A stretch of DNA of 64,000 bases from the NCBI GenBank assembly GCA_015075185.1, contig JABTUW010000002.1:434001-498000 (forward strand). The letters are read 5' to 3'. Positions 45,106 through 53,489 of the stretch are shown piece after piece (positions within the stretch are counted from its first letter, which is position 1; each line of letters opens with the position of its first letter). The stretch is from Anaerolineales bacterium (GTDB lineage Bacteria; Chloroflexota; Anaerolineae; 4572-78; J111). A program made the translations under genes and the position numbers. Under the pieces are notes generated by a model, which was not told the DNA's origin, searched no databases, and saw only the letters and a program-made list of their open reading frames with translations.

Positions 45106-45741
45106 TTAGTCCGTACCTCCTTTTGAGTCTGACTCTTTGTAGTCATCCCAGCGAGACCACTTCCAGCCTGCTGAAATAGCAGCCTGCAAATCGTAGGTTA
45201 GGTAAACCGCCCAACATACAAACGGAATAAGTATTAAGAGTGGCTGCCAGTTCTGAGCATTTTGGCTTGCCGCATATAGGGGAAGTAATAATGGAACAAG
45301 CGAAAGAAAGTAATAAATCGTTCCCGTACTACGAAGACCCCCCTTAAACCGACGTTGTTGCTTAAAATTGTGCCAGTGATACTCCCAATTTAGACCAGGA
45401 ATACGTGGCTCTATGAAGATGCGGATATATTCGCCTAATCTTTGTACAGTTTGTTGAGTCGATGTAATCATAATTAGGCTGGGACTAAGAACTGCGTAAA
45501 GGGCAATCGCACCACCGATTGATACAAGCAAGCGCGTTTCGGGTGAAGTAATATCTGATCCTAACACTGCCCCTGCTGTTACGGATAATATCACGCCAAA
45601 AGCGCCGACTGTTAGCGAAATGGTCTGTAATCGTCGTCCTTGAGCATTGAGGATTTCGCTTCTAAGGGTTCGATATTCCTCAAGCAGTCCATCTTTTTCT
45701 GCGGCGGTTGCAAAGGTATGGGTCTTCTTCGCTTCATTCAT
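45106..45741 (-). CDS. Hypothetical four-helix membrane protein
   Basis: 211 residues. Soluble helical N-terminus (EKDGLLEEYRTLRSEILNAQ), two helices (TISLTVGAFGVILSVTAGAV, LLVSIGGAIALYAVLSPSLI), a soluble loop of about 55 residues with conserved-looking RLGEYIRIFIEPRIPGLNWE, then two more helices (YFLSLVPLLLPLYAA, LLILIPFVCWAVYLTYDL). The plan recalls SLATT-like membrane proteins associated with conflict systems, but no clear match is claimed. It neighbours the NurA-HerA operon on the same strand after a 239-base gap in which I see nothing definite. Confidence 0.65.
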   Translation of the reverse strand: MNEAKKTHTFATAAEKDGLLEEYRTLRSEILNAQGRRLQTISLTVGAFGVILSVTAGAVLGSDITSPETRLLVSIGGAIALYAVLSPSLIMITSTQQTVQRLGEYIRIFIEPRIPGLNWEYHWHNFKQQRRFKGGLRSTGTIYYFLSLVPLLLPLYAASQNAQNWQPLLILIPFVCWAVYLTYDLQAAISAGWKWSRWDDYKESDSKGGTD

Positions 45742-45980
45742 ATTGCAACTCCCCTAAAGTATTTATGGGTGATTTCACCTAACAACCTATCGCCCGACGC
45801 GCAAGCCACCCCAACGTGCCATTATCTTTTAGAACAGACCACTCCGAAAAATGGCTATGATGATTCTCACCCCTCGCCGACTTCCCCGGCCTAGAGCCAG
45901 CGGCAAATGAGGCTCCCCGCCGCAGCCGCAACCGGACTCCCTGCAACCGATGAGCAGATGATGGCTTGGCAGATAAAGTT

Positions 45981-47234
45981 TCAGGTTTTCCTAAAAATCA
46001 CCACTGACTCACGAGCCGGTTCACGACCGTATCTGCCCATTTGTTGAGCGCTATTTCCTCTTAACCTAGCAACCCAAGATGTCAAAGGCTTATATCCTAG
46101 GGTTTCACCTACCTCTATTAAAATCTCATCAACAGGAATCATCACGCCTGCATGACGTACATTACCAACAACTAAAGCAATATATCCACCAGGCGTTAAA
46201 ACTTGAAATGCCGAATGCATAACGGCATTCATATCTTCAAAATATCCTCGTAGCATAGGGTCTATTCGCCGGTCAGTGTCATCTGGGAGTAAGTCAAGTG
46301 TTTCCTGCAAACGTTCGGGCACTATAAAGAGGGGTAATTCTCGTTCGGGTGGATGTGCCTCCACATTAGACCGCAATGATTCATAGCGTAACGTGAATAT
46401 ATCGTTCTCATTTAACCCTAATGTGAGTAACTCTATCTGGAAAATACGACTATAATCATGGCGATTGGGGTACGGAGGAGAGGTAATAATTGCCTGACAG
46501 TCATTCATTAATTCTGGATACCATTCTTGCAGTTCCACTAGTTGACGTGCATCGTGTTGACGCGCCAGACATAGCCCATAAGGTCCGTGGGTATCTATCA
46601 AATCTAGCAACATCGTATTAACGATATCAACGAATGCTGGAAGTATTGATGTAGCTTGGCAATCTTGCTCTACCCAACGGAACCAACCTCCATCCGATTT
46701 AGCGCGGGAGACAACTTGTTGAACACGCAACAAAGCCAGTAAGAGCAAATCGCGTACCTGTTCTGGTTGAACTAATATGGCCTGTTGTAAACCTTTAAGC
46801 GCATTGAATTCCGCATCAGTAAAGGCTTGTTGCAAGCGATCAGTGCGAGTTAAATCAATGTTATGTTGACCTGTACGGAACATAATTGTAATAGATTCAA
46901 CTGCCTGCCGAATCTGAGGTGGATCATAAACACGTACTTTTGTATTACTAACAAATATCGAAAGCGGTGAAATATCTATACCTAGTGCGTTATACCCTTG
47001 GCGACTACTGGTGTAAAGTGTTGTCCCGGCACCAACAAAAGGGTCCAGTACAGTAGAACCTGTCGGCACTTGCCACTCTGTCAAAAGTATCTCGACTAAT
47101 TTTGGAGAAAAACTATGTGGAAAGTAGAACCAGCGATGGACAGGCTTATCCTTTAATAAGCGAGGTGTTACATGGTTTGATAAGTTGAGCCGGTATTTTA
47201 AGTGGTTTGGCAACGGGGGTAATTCACGGCTCAT
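45981..47234 (-). CDS. DNA methyltransferase (N6-adenine/N4-cytosine type)
   Basis: 417 residues. SAM-binding motif STVLDPFVGAGTT (about 61-72) with GIDISPL following, and catalytic motif IV ITSPPYPNRHDYS (about 250-262) with the SPPY characteristic of N4-cytosine and some N6-adenine enzymes. Motif I comes before motif IV, with a long helical insert between. A late ALVVGNVRHAGVMIPVDEIL resembles the C-terminal part of this family. The ATG overlaps the HerA stop by ATGA, making it the last gene of the five-gene operon. It probably marks host DNA so that the nuclease/ATPase partners can tell self from foreign; that role is inferred from context. Confidence 0.9.
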   Translation of the reverse strand: MSRELPPLPNHLKYRLNLSNHVTPRLLKDKPVHRWFYFPHSFSPKLVEILLTEWQVPTGSTVLDPFVGAGTTLYTSSRQGYNALGIDISPLSIFVSNTKVRVYDPPQIRQAVESITIMFRTGQHNIDLTRTDRLQQAFTDAEFNALKGLQQAILVQPEQVRDLLLLALLRVQQVVSRAKSDGGWFRWVEQDCQATSILPAFVDIVNTMLLDLIDTHGPYGLCLARQHDARQLVELQEWYPELMNDCQAIITSPPYPNRHDYSRIFQIELLTLGLNENDIFTLRYESLRSNVEAHPPERELPLFIVPERLQETLDLLPDDTDRRIDPMLRGYFEDMNAVMHSAFQVLTPGGYIALVVGNVRHAGVMIPVDEILIEVGETLGYKPLTSWVARLRGNSAQQMGRYGREPARESVVIFRKT

Positions 47235-48943
47235 TTTTTCCCTCGTCCTTGTTGATAGGGTGGTCGTGGAAAGGTAATTTTCACGGGTTGACGATAAATA
47301 GGATGGGAAAGAATTAACTCTCCTTTATCTAAACGGGTTAAATGTTGTTTCACATCTGACTCTAAAAAGCGGTAATTGCCCGTGTTTATTTCAGCACTAT
47401 CACTACGCCCCAGGACTTTAGTTGCCGAATTGCCAGTAACCCGGTCATGAACAGCACTTAAAAATTGTTGGGCCGAGAACAAAATCATGCCAAATGATCG
47501 GCCACGTTCAGCGATATCTAATACTTGCTCTAAAATAGGCGATTGTTGTGCTTGCCCTTTGGCCGGTGCATATTTATTTAGCTCATCAACAAATACTATA
47601 ACTCTCTTTGGGGGTTCATAATTATCAAACGGAAGCGCTTCACCTGAGTACAATCCATATACTGAGCGTAATACATCCCCAAAAACGAGGGTCTGTTCCT
47701 CTGAGGTCAAGTTAGCTATATCTACTACATATGTATGTCCACCATGAATGTTACCAATGGCTTGTTCAATAGTCGTCATGCGCTGAGAAAGACGTGGAAC
47801 AAATAAGCCGGATTGGCGGGTTTTTACGATACGACGTAACAAACGAATAAATCGCCCTACGCTTGATGGTTGAATATTACGAAATTTTTGAGCAATACCC
47901 TGTTGCATAAGTGGTGGTTTTGTCAATAAATCATCCCAAGTTTGTACATTACTCCACACCCGTTCGTTCGTTTCGATCCCTGTTTGAATTTCACCGATAA
48001 TTGAGCTGAGAGTGTCATAAGTATCGGGAAACTGAGAGAAGAGCAGGTCAAGTTTGCTAGCTGTATTTAGCAAATCGTAGGCATAAACTCGATGGGGTGG
48101 CGGCGTTTCAGTGAAAGAATTTGGTTTACCCGTTACGTGAGTATTGTTTCCATGGGGTAAGAGATAATGAACTTTGTCGGCCGGCCAAGGCTCATATCGC
48201 AAACCTAATTTTTCCCATCGTTCCTGATCTTGCTCAATATCTTCTCTATCTTTTTTACTTTCTGACCGGCGAACTTTATGAATAGTCAATAAATCATCAT
48301 ATTTAACATTGAGTAAAATTGTGGCAATGTCATCACTCTCACTCCTTTGCAAGAGTGACTGAATCAAGAACATTGCATAAGAAGTTTTCGTCGCTAGACC
48401 GGAAATGCCGGAGATATTAACATGACCAGCTTCCGGTCCCAGAACAAAATTGCGGTCCAGATAAGCTACAGTTTTTGTCCCATCACTCATTTCGATGAGG
48501 CCCGCCGGTATCCGTCTCTCTTCTGGAATGCCATTTATACCTAAAGCAATGTGAATATCCTCTTCGTTAGCAAAATAAACAAAAGCATCGCTACGAACAG
48601 GCATGTAAATGTCACAACTGTTCGACAAAACTGAAACGTCGCATACATTTGTGCCCTGACGCGGGGTTTGTGGCTCTTCATCCAACATTTCACCAAAGTC
48701 ATTTGATATGTAATTGGAAAGATGGCTGGCTGCATCGGTAATATGCTTGATGTTGGTCACTAAGCCATAGGTATAGCTTATCTCGTTACTCGACCGATCT
48801 TTGTAGTGTTCGGCAGCGACAATATCAAAAGGATTTACTAATTCTCCAGGCTTAATCCAAAATTGAAATTGCTCTGCACTATTGGGAGAATATTCGGTGG
48901 CGGAACCACGCCCAATGGGTTTACTACGAGGTTTATTGCTCAT
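47231..48943 (-). CDS. HerA-like DNA-translocating ATPase
   Basis: About 570 residues from an ATG at 48943 with AAAGGA eight bases upstream; a TTG at 48949 is less likely. It has an N-terminal barrel-like part (GELVNPFDIVAAEHYK, YTYGLVTNIKHI), a P-loop region NISGISGLATKTSYAMF at about 178-193, and Walker B with following residues VIVFVDELNKYAPAKG (Asp about 455, Glu about 456). It then has the HerA/FtsK-type sensor region GMILFSAQQFLSAVHD. The P-loop is irregular: the Gly before the Lys is Thr and the spacing is one longer than in GxxGxGKS. HerA hexamers thread DNA into NurA nuclease; the NurA-like gene directly precedes it with only two bases between. Confidence 0.9.
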   Translation of the reverse strand: MSNKPRSKPIGRGSATEYSPNSAEQFQFWIKPGELVNPFDIVAAEHYKDRSSNEISYTYGLVTNIKHITDAASHLSNYISNDFGEMLDEEPQTPRQGTNVCDVSVLSNSCDIYMPVRSDAFVYFANEEDIHIALGINGIPEERRIPAGLIEMSDGTKTVAYLDRNFVLGPEAGHVNISGISGLATKTSYAMFLIQSLLQRSESDDIATILLNVKYDDLLTIHKVRRSESKKDREDIEQDQERWEKLGLRYEPWPADKVHYLLPHGNNTHVTGKPNSFTETPPPHRVYAYDLLNTASKLDLLFSQFPDTYDTLSSIIGEIQTGIETNERVWSNVQTWDDLLTKPPLMQQGIAQKFRNIQPSSVGRFIRLLRRIVKTRQSGLFVPRLSQRMTTIEQAIGNIHGGHTYVVDIANLTSEEQTLVFGDVLRSVYGLYSGEALPFDNYEPPKRVIVFVDELNKYAPAKGQAQQSPILEQVLDIAERGRSFGMILFSAQQFLSAVHDRVTGNSATKVLGRSDSAEINTGNYRFLESDVKQHLTRLDKGELILSHPIYRQPVKITFPRPPYQQGRGKK

Positions 48944-48945
48944 GT

Positions 48946-50088
48946 TCAAGTTCCTTTTTGCCTTATTTCAAGAGGCCAGCGCACACCGGCTTTAAGGACT
49001 GCTTCTGAGTAGAAGTGGCTGCGCACAACGCGCTCAGAAATATAAATTGGATAAAGATGCGCATGCCAGCGATTGTCTCGCCCATGCGGTGTCACACTTC
49101 TTTCGGCAATCAAACAGCCGCTAAGTTCATCCACCAACTCCGTTGCAACCGGTTCCTGACTAGGATTTGGTATCTCTACCTTCACCACGCCCATCAGCGG
49201 ATAATCTAAGCCGCGCTGTGGTCGAATACGTACATACCAAAAGACAATCTTTCCTTCGTTTGTGCCATCGTTACGCTTGCGAGAAAAGACAAGAGTACGC
49301 TGATTTTCGTGCAAGTCTTTTAGTAAGCCATATAGGTTAAGTTTTTGCTTTCTTGGTCCACTCCCGAACTCAAAGCGACTATCTCGGCGAAACCCTTTCG
49401 CCAAGCCAATGACTGGCGGTCCTTTCCAAACCTCGTACTCGTTCCCTAAACTACCATCAATGACCAGCCATTGATTCGATTCCCGGGAATAGTCTCGAGC
49501 TAGACTTTCTTCTAGTTTTCGCATGTGCCAATTCGCCCGATGAGCCCCACGGGGCCGTGCCTCTCGTATTTGTGCCACATCAGCATCTTTGTTATTTGTG
49601 GCACTATCACACAATTCAAACTCTTTGAGACCAACCATAGCTAGTTCAATCTTTTTCCATAGTGAATTAGAGAGAGCCTCTTTTTCCAAGGTCAGTAATA
49701 TTTTATGCTCGGCACTGGCTTGGCTAATCCTGCCATCATCGTGTCGGCACACCATTGCTGCTCCTACTTGAGAAATCTGGACGGGACTGGATCTGTCCTG
49801 TTCCAGTATTGTGCCAATAAAATAGGTGAGTGTTGAACCGTCAACAAAAAAGCGGAGTAGATGGTTTTCTTTGCGGTGTATAGGCTGAAGTGTTCGCTGC
49901 AAATGGTGAGCAGGATTAGTCTCCCAGATACCGTCAACAATCGCCGCTCCACTCGTTTCGCGGTCATAGATTTCATCAATATCCGGTAAAACCATATCTA
50001 CAACGGCCTGTCCGGTTGCGGGCAGAACTTGAGTTTCCGTGCTGATAACACGCAGGACATCTTGCAAAGGGGCAAAAGGATTAGTCAT
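48946..50088 (-). CDS. NurA-domain nuclease
   Basis: 380 residues. NurA nucleases have an RNase H-like fold with catalytic Asp in hhDGS; here RFFVDGSTLTYF (Asp about 83) and a later WLVIDGSLG (Asp near 210). Between them are QISQVGAAMVCRHD and the Arg-rich AQIREARPRGAHRANWHMRK; toward the end KVEIPNPS and RSHFYSEAVLKAGVRWPLEI. It starts ten bases after the TOPRIM-like gene and is followed at once by the HerA-like ATPase, the classic HerA-NurA pairing. In archaea the pair resects DNA ends. In bacteria HerA-nuclease pairs with a methyltransferase are often anti-phage systems. Confidence 0.85.
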   Translation of the reverse strand: MTNPFAPLQDVLRVISTETQVLPATGQAVVDMVLPDIDEIYDRETSGAAIVDGIWETNPAHHLQRTLQPIHRKENHLLRFFVDGSTLTYFIGTILEQDRSSPVQISQVGAAMVCRHDDGRISQASAEHKILLTLEKEALSNSLWKKIELAMVGLKEFELCDSATNNKDADVAQIREARPRGAHRANWHMRKLEESLARDYSRESNQWLVIDGSLGNEYEVWKGPPVIGLAKGFRRDSRFEFGSGPRKQKLNLYGLLKDLHENQRTLVFSRKRNDGTNEGKIVFWYVRIRPQRGLDYPLMGVVKVEIPNPSQEPVATELVDELSGCLIAERSVTPHGRDNRWHAHLYPIYISERVVRSHFYSEAVLKAGVRWPLEIRQKGT

Positions 50089-50098
50089 GATTAGATGT

Positions 50099-50803
50099 TT
50101 ATGCTCTTATTGGAAATGGCCGTTCACAGCCACTTTGTTCACAAGTGATCATATCATAGAAATAAGCCAGGCTGAAATTACGCTGGCGTGCTTCCTGTGG
50201 CTCCACAAAAGCTGCAACCTTTGTTCCTAAACTCTTGACGCTATGGCCGGTGATCCGTACTAGTTTCTGATTTTTTGTGCGTTTGCCGGCTTCCCTGACA
50301 ATATGAGCAATTTGCTCTCGCGCTTGTCGTGGATTGTGAGCAACCGTATCTCTGGCTGAAGGCGTATAAGACCCTGGACCGTTCACGGCAGTGACAATAG
50401 CCTGAGGATGGGCTAACAGCCAGCATTCGAGACAAGTTTTGCAAATCATGCCTGTCACTCTGACTCGTTTTAGAATATCATTATCCGGCAAGTTTGCTAA
50501 ATGGGCACAAACCTGTTGAAATGCTTCCTGAAAAGCAACTAATTTATCAGAACGATCAGGTGATTCATTATAATCTTCTTCATCCATTATAAATAAGACG
50601 CATTGTGAACCTGCCCGGTTAGCCCGAGTAACCAAATCTAGTAAATTTGTCAGGCTGGTAAATTCCGTTATATCTAAACGAGCCGCTTGTACATATCGTC
50701 TACGTTGATTTCGGCGCTGATAATCAACACCTAAAGATCGGGCTGCTAAAATCTCATATGCTTCATTGAGTTCATCCTCAACAAAGATTTGAACAAAGGA
50801 CAT
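50099..50803 (-). CDS. RloB/DUF4276-like TOPRIM-type protein
   Basis: 234 residues from an ATG at 50803, chosen for AAAGGAG five bases upstream (13 further codons are open). It starts VQIFVEDELNEAYEILAAR, with the first-strand Glu of a TOPRIM fold, then QCVLFIMDEEDYNE, the DxD-like acidic motif, and CLECWLLAHPQAI, which resembles the CFExWLLLH motif of RloB/DUF4276 proteins. A basic C-terminal part follows. Ten bases downstream of an AAA ATPase of the RloA kind; such ATPase-TOPRIM pairs are known in RloAB, PARIS and Gabija-type defence. Its nuclease activity is inferred only from fold motifs. Confidence 0.7.
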   Translation of the reverse strand: MSFVQIFVEDELNEAYEILAARSLGVDYQRRNQRRRYVQAARLDITEFTSLTNLLDLVTRANRAGSQCVLFIMDEEDYNESPDRSDKLVAFQEAFQQVCAHLANLPDNDILKRVRVTGMICKTCLECWLLAHPQAIVTAVNGPGSYTPSARDTVAHNPRQAREQIAHIVREAGKRTKNQKLVRITGHSVKSLGTKVAAFVEPQEARQRNFSLAYFYDMITCEQSGCERPFPIRA

Positions 50804-50813
50804 AGATGCTCCT

Positions 50814-52046
50814 TTAGATGAAACGACGGCGAACAGCTTCACCCAACCGGTACTTCTCTAGCCAGGGGGCAAATTCCTCGGCTGTGGTAGGGGTAAGAAG
50901 CGTTTTACCATCTTCGTCACGGTCAGCGATATAAACTTGTAAATAATCGGCCTCAGCAGCTAGATCAAAACAATCCATAAATTCAGGACTGTGGGTTGTA
51001 ATGATAATCTGTGGTGGTGTGATAGATGTTCCCACTGCTTCATCCTCTTCCAGAGGTGCTTCAATAGCTTGGCGTACTATATCCGCTAGGTAGAGCATGA
51101 GTCGGGGATGTAGACCATGATCGGGTTCTTCTAAACAGGCTAGAGTGACAGTATGGTCCGCCAGAAGTAGGGCCAGGAGTGCCAGTAGACGAATCGTACC
51201 ATCAGACATACTTGTTGGTGGAATTAAGCGATTCTCGCTGAAGGGTTGCTCAATAAAACGGTAACGAGCATTCTGACCACCGCGTTCAGCATCATGCTCC
51301 ACCATCAAGCTTTGCGGTAATTCGATAAAATCAGTCATTTTATCAATGATTGCGGTATAGTCATCGTAGCGACGCTGGTAAAGGGCATACAGGAAGGCGC
51401 TTAGATTGCTGGCATTGCCGGATAATGGTGGCACTTCTTCTGGGTATTGAGGGATGAATGTCTCACGGCGGGCTTGTTGTAGGTCAACATCAAAAAAACG
51501 CCAGCCAGTAATATGTTTATAGACTAACTGTGGCAAAGGGACTATCAAGCTAGGCCCTTCTTCACGAAGATGTAGGTTACGATTAGATCTGGCACGGCTA
51601 TAGTAAGGATTCTTAAGAACGTTACCACGATAGCCTATTCGTTGATGAATATTCTCTCCTTGCCGTTCAAAGTAAGGAAATAGCTCATTCCCAACATGGA
51701 TTTTTAAGATTTCTTCCACAATTTCTAAGTAGTCGCCACACTGAAAGACAGTATGATAGTTAACTAAGTCGGTACCTGCTTCACTATAACGTAGATTGAA
51801 GTGAAGTTTATCCGGCCGTTTTCCAAAGTCATCTAAACCATACCAACGTAGATCGTCTATCTGGCTATCATATACCTGCCAGTCCAGACGATCACCAACT
51901 ACAGCATCGTAAAGAAAGCGTAGCGCGTGGAATAAATTGGATTTACCACTTGCGTTAGGACCAATAATGATAGTAAGAGGTTTGAGCGGTAAATCAATAT
52001 TATATAGGCTACGAAAGTATTGAAGTGTCAGATGCGATAAATACAC
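50814..52046 (-). CDS. AAA ATPase of the RloA/OLD-like (AAA_21) type
   Basis: 410 residues from a GTG at 52046. ABC-type ATPase head: Walker A IIIGPNASGKSN (about 27-37), signature-like TSMSDGTIRLLALLALL, Walker B ACLEEPDHGLHPRL, H-loop IITTHSPEF. The central region (about 70-240) is a variable sensor insert. It lacks the SMC coiled-coil and has no fused TOPRIM domain; the separate TOPRIM-like gene follows after ten bases. First gene of the five-gene operon; a diffuse AT-rich promoter region lies upstream. By analogy with RloA, GajA and AriA it probably senses an infection signal and controls the nuclease. Confidence 0.88.
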   Translation of the reverse strand: MYLSHLTLQYFRSLYNIDLPLKPLTIIIGPNASGKSNLFHALRFLYDAVVGDRLDWQVYDSQIDDLRWYGLDDFGKRPDKLHFNLRYSEAGTDLVNYHTVFQCGDYLEIVEEILKIHVGNELFPYFERQGENIHQRIGYRGNVLKNPYYSRARSNRNLHLREEGPSLIVPLPQLVYKHITGWRFFDVDLQQARRETFIPQYPEEVPPLSGNASNLSAFLYALYQRRYDDYTAIIDKMTDFIELPQSLMVEHDAERGGQNARYRFIEQPFSENRLIPPTSMSDGTIRLLALLALLLADHTVTLACLEEPDHGLHPRLMLYLADIVRQAIEAPLEEDEAVGTSITPPQIIITTHSPEFMDCFDLAAEADYLQVYIADRDEDGKTLLTPTTAEEFAPWLEKYRLGEAVRRRFI

Positions 52047-52289
52047 AATATTATCCCATTAATTCCTTAAACCTTGGAATATTATTTATATTACATAATC
52101 ATTCTATCACGAAAATGAGTTTTAAGCTACCGAAGTAAAGCAAGCGTTATGTAGTTGAGACAACAAAATATGTTAGTTCCCCAGCACCCTCGACAGACTC
52201 GCATCGTACCCCACTGACTCGCCCTCAAACCTGAGCTGATCAGCGTCTCAGCCACCGCGGGTCGAGTTATGACGCTGATTTTTCAAGAA

Positions 52290-52443
52290 TCAAGTGGTCA
52301 TTTTTTAAAAATCAAGCAGTGATTCGAGTCGAGTCAAGTAGTGATTTGAGTCGAGTCAAGCAGTGATTCGACTCGAATCAAGCGGTGATTCGGCCAAAAT
52401 CAAGCCGCCATTTTTTAAAAATCAAACGGTGATTTTTGAAAAG
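52290..52443. repeat. Seven tandem 22-nt units
   Basis: Units begin at 52290, 52312, 52334, 52356, 52378, 52400 and 52422, each exactly 22 nt and starting TCAA. Typical unit TCAAGCAGTGATTCGAGTCGAG; units 1 and 6 replace the second half by ATTTTTTAAAAA. A degenerate eighth copy may precede. The GATTCGAGTC/GACTCGAATC part is partly palindromic. No spacers, so not CRISPR. They lie 244 bases upstream of the defence operon in a 590-base gap that holds no gene. Confidence 0.8.
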
Positions 52444-52543
52444 TTCGAGGGTAATAAGGGCTGGGCCAGTCGGGTAGAGGATAAAAACCAGGGGCGAACG
52501 ACCGGCCGTTCGCCCCTGTAGGTGGTGCAACGATTTGCGGCCC

Positions 52544-52622
52544 AGCAGCATCCTTCGATACGCCTTTCACTACGTTCAAGGCTACTCAGGCTGTGTCCTG
52601 AGCTTGTCGAAGGGATGCTGCT
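52544..52622. repeat. Short palindromic element, copy F
   Basis: AGCAGCATCCTTCGATACGC and GTCGAAGGGATGCTGCT form the ends around AAGGCTACTCAGGCTGTGTCC. Shares the CTTCGATACGC...CTACTCAGG core with the 154-bp family but has different ends. Confidence 0.6.
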
Positions 52623-52637
52623 AGGATAAGGCGAGAT

Positions 52638-53339
52638 TTAGTTCACCGTCAGGATCGCTTCCAGGCTGCCGCTGCGCAGCGGCCCCTGGCTCAGGCTGGC
52701 CCGCACTTCCAGGGTGTAATCGCCGGGAGTCAGGATAGCCGGAACCAGGAAGGTGAGCTGGCCGTCGGTATTGTGGCTGACCACGCCCGCCTGGAAGCTG
52801 CCGCCTTCGGAAATGGCGACAAAGAAGATGCCCTGCTCGCGCTGGCCGGGATCAAATTTAAGATGCTTGCCGACAATCTGGCCCAGGCCGCCAGGGGTCA
52901 ACACGCTGTCGCGCTGGCCGCTGTTCCAGTCAGTGTATTCCAGCAGTTCCGGCTGGACCCGGCCGGCCAGTTCCTTTTGGGCCTGCGCCCGCTCGCGGAT
53001 GGCCCGGCGCAGGCGCGCGCCGGGGCTGGTCACCGCCTCAATGCTGTGGCGGTCGGGACTAAAACTATCGGTTTTACTGTCAAAGTTGCCCCGGATGCTG
53101 AGGCTGTGGTTGACCCAGGGCGTCACTACCCGGTAGCCTTCCAGCAGATAGCTTTCGACGGAGGCAAAGTAGTGGTGGATGACGCCCAGGGCGTCGGTCC
53201 GGCTGACAGCGCAGCCGTGGGCGACCATGCGATCAACCACCTGCTCCAGGTTGGCGGTGGCCATAGATTGGACGACGGCGCGGTATTGGTTCGCGCCGTT
53301 GGTCAAGTTGTTTTTGGAGAGGGAGTAAGTTATTCCCAT
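52638..53339 (-). CDS. HU-like DNA-binding/DUF4469-type protein
   Basis: 233 residues. N-terminal 120 residues resemble HU-family domains that carry extra segments (NQYRAVVQSMATANLEQVVD, GVIHHYFASVESYLLEGYRV, LSIRGNFDSKTDSF). A C-terminal beta-sandwich follows (VGKHLKFDPGQREQGIFFVA ... TDGQLTFLVPAILTPGDYTL, EVRAS). That HU-plus-DUF4469 plan is common in Bacteroidota and occurs in Chloroflexota. It probably binds DNA, but whether it acts as a nucleoid protein is unknown. It stands alone downstream of copy F. Confidence 0.8.
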   Translation of the reverse strand: MGITYSLSKNNLTNGANQYRAVVQSMATANLEQVVDRMVAHGCAVSRTDALGVIHHYFASVESYLLEGYRVVTPWVNHSLSIRGNFDSKTDSFSPDRHSIEAVTSPGARLRRAIRERAQAQKELAGRVQPELLEYTDWNSGQRDSVLTPGGLGQIVGKHLKFDPGQREQGIFFVAISEGGSFQAGVVSHNTDGQLTFLVPAILTPGDYTLEVRASLSQGPLRSGSLEAILTVN

Positions 53340-53489
53340 GTTTTAGTAGATCCTTGTTGAAAGTGTATTTGTGAATATGAAGTTCGTAAAGCGCCGGTAC
53401 TTTACGCCGGTAAGATTATAAGCGAGGATGCCGGATAGGAGTACCCTACTTTTTGGGGGTTTTAACTTGAAATAACGAAGTGCTCGACG

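Noticed and set aside
45106..45741. Toxin membrane component of the defence operon
   Set aside because: It lies outside the tightly spaced genes, across a 239-base gap, and shows no toxin motif; association not claimed.
52290..52443. CRISPR array
   Set aside because: Units are contiguous with no unique spacers and no cas genes are near.
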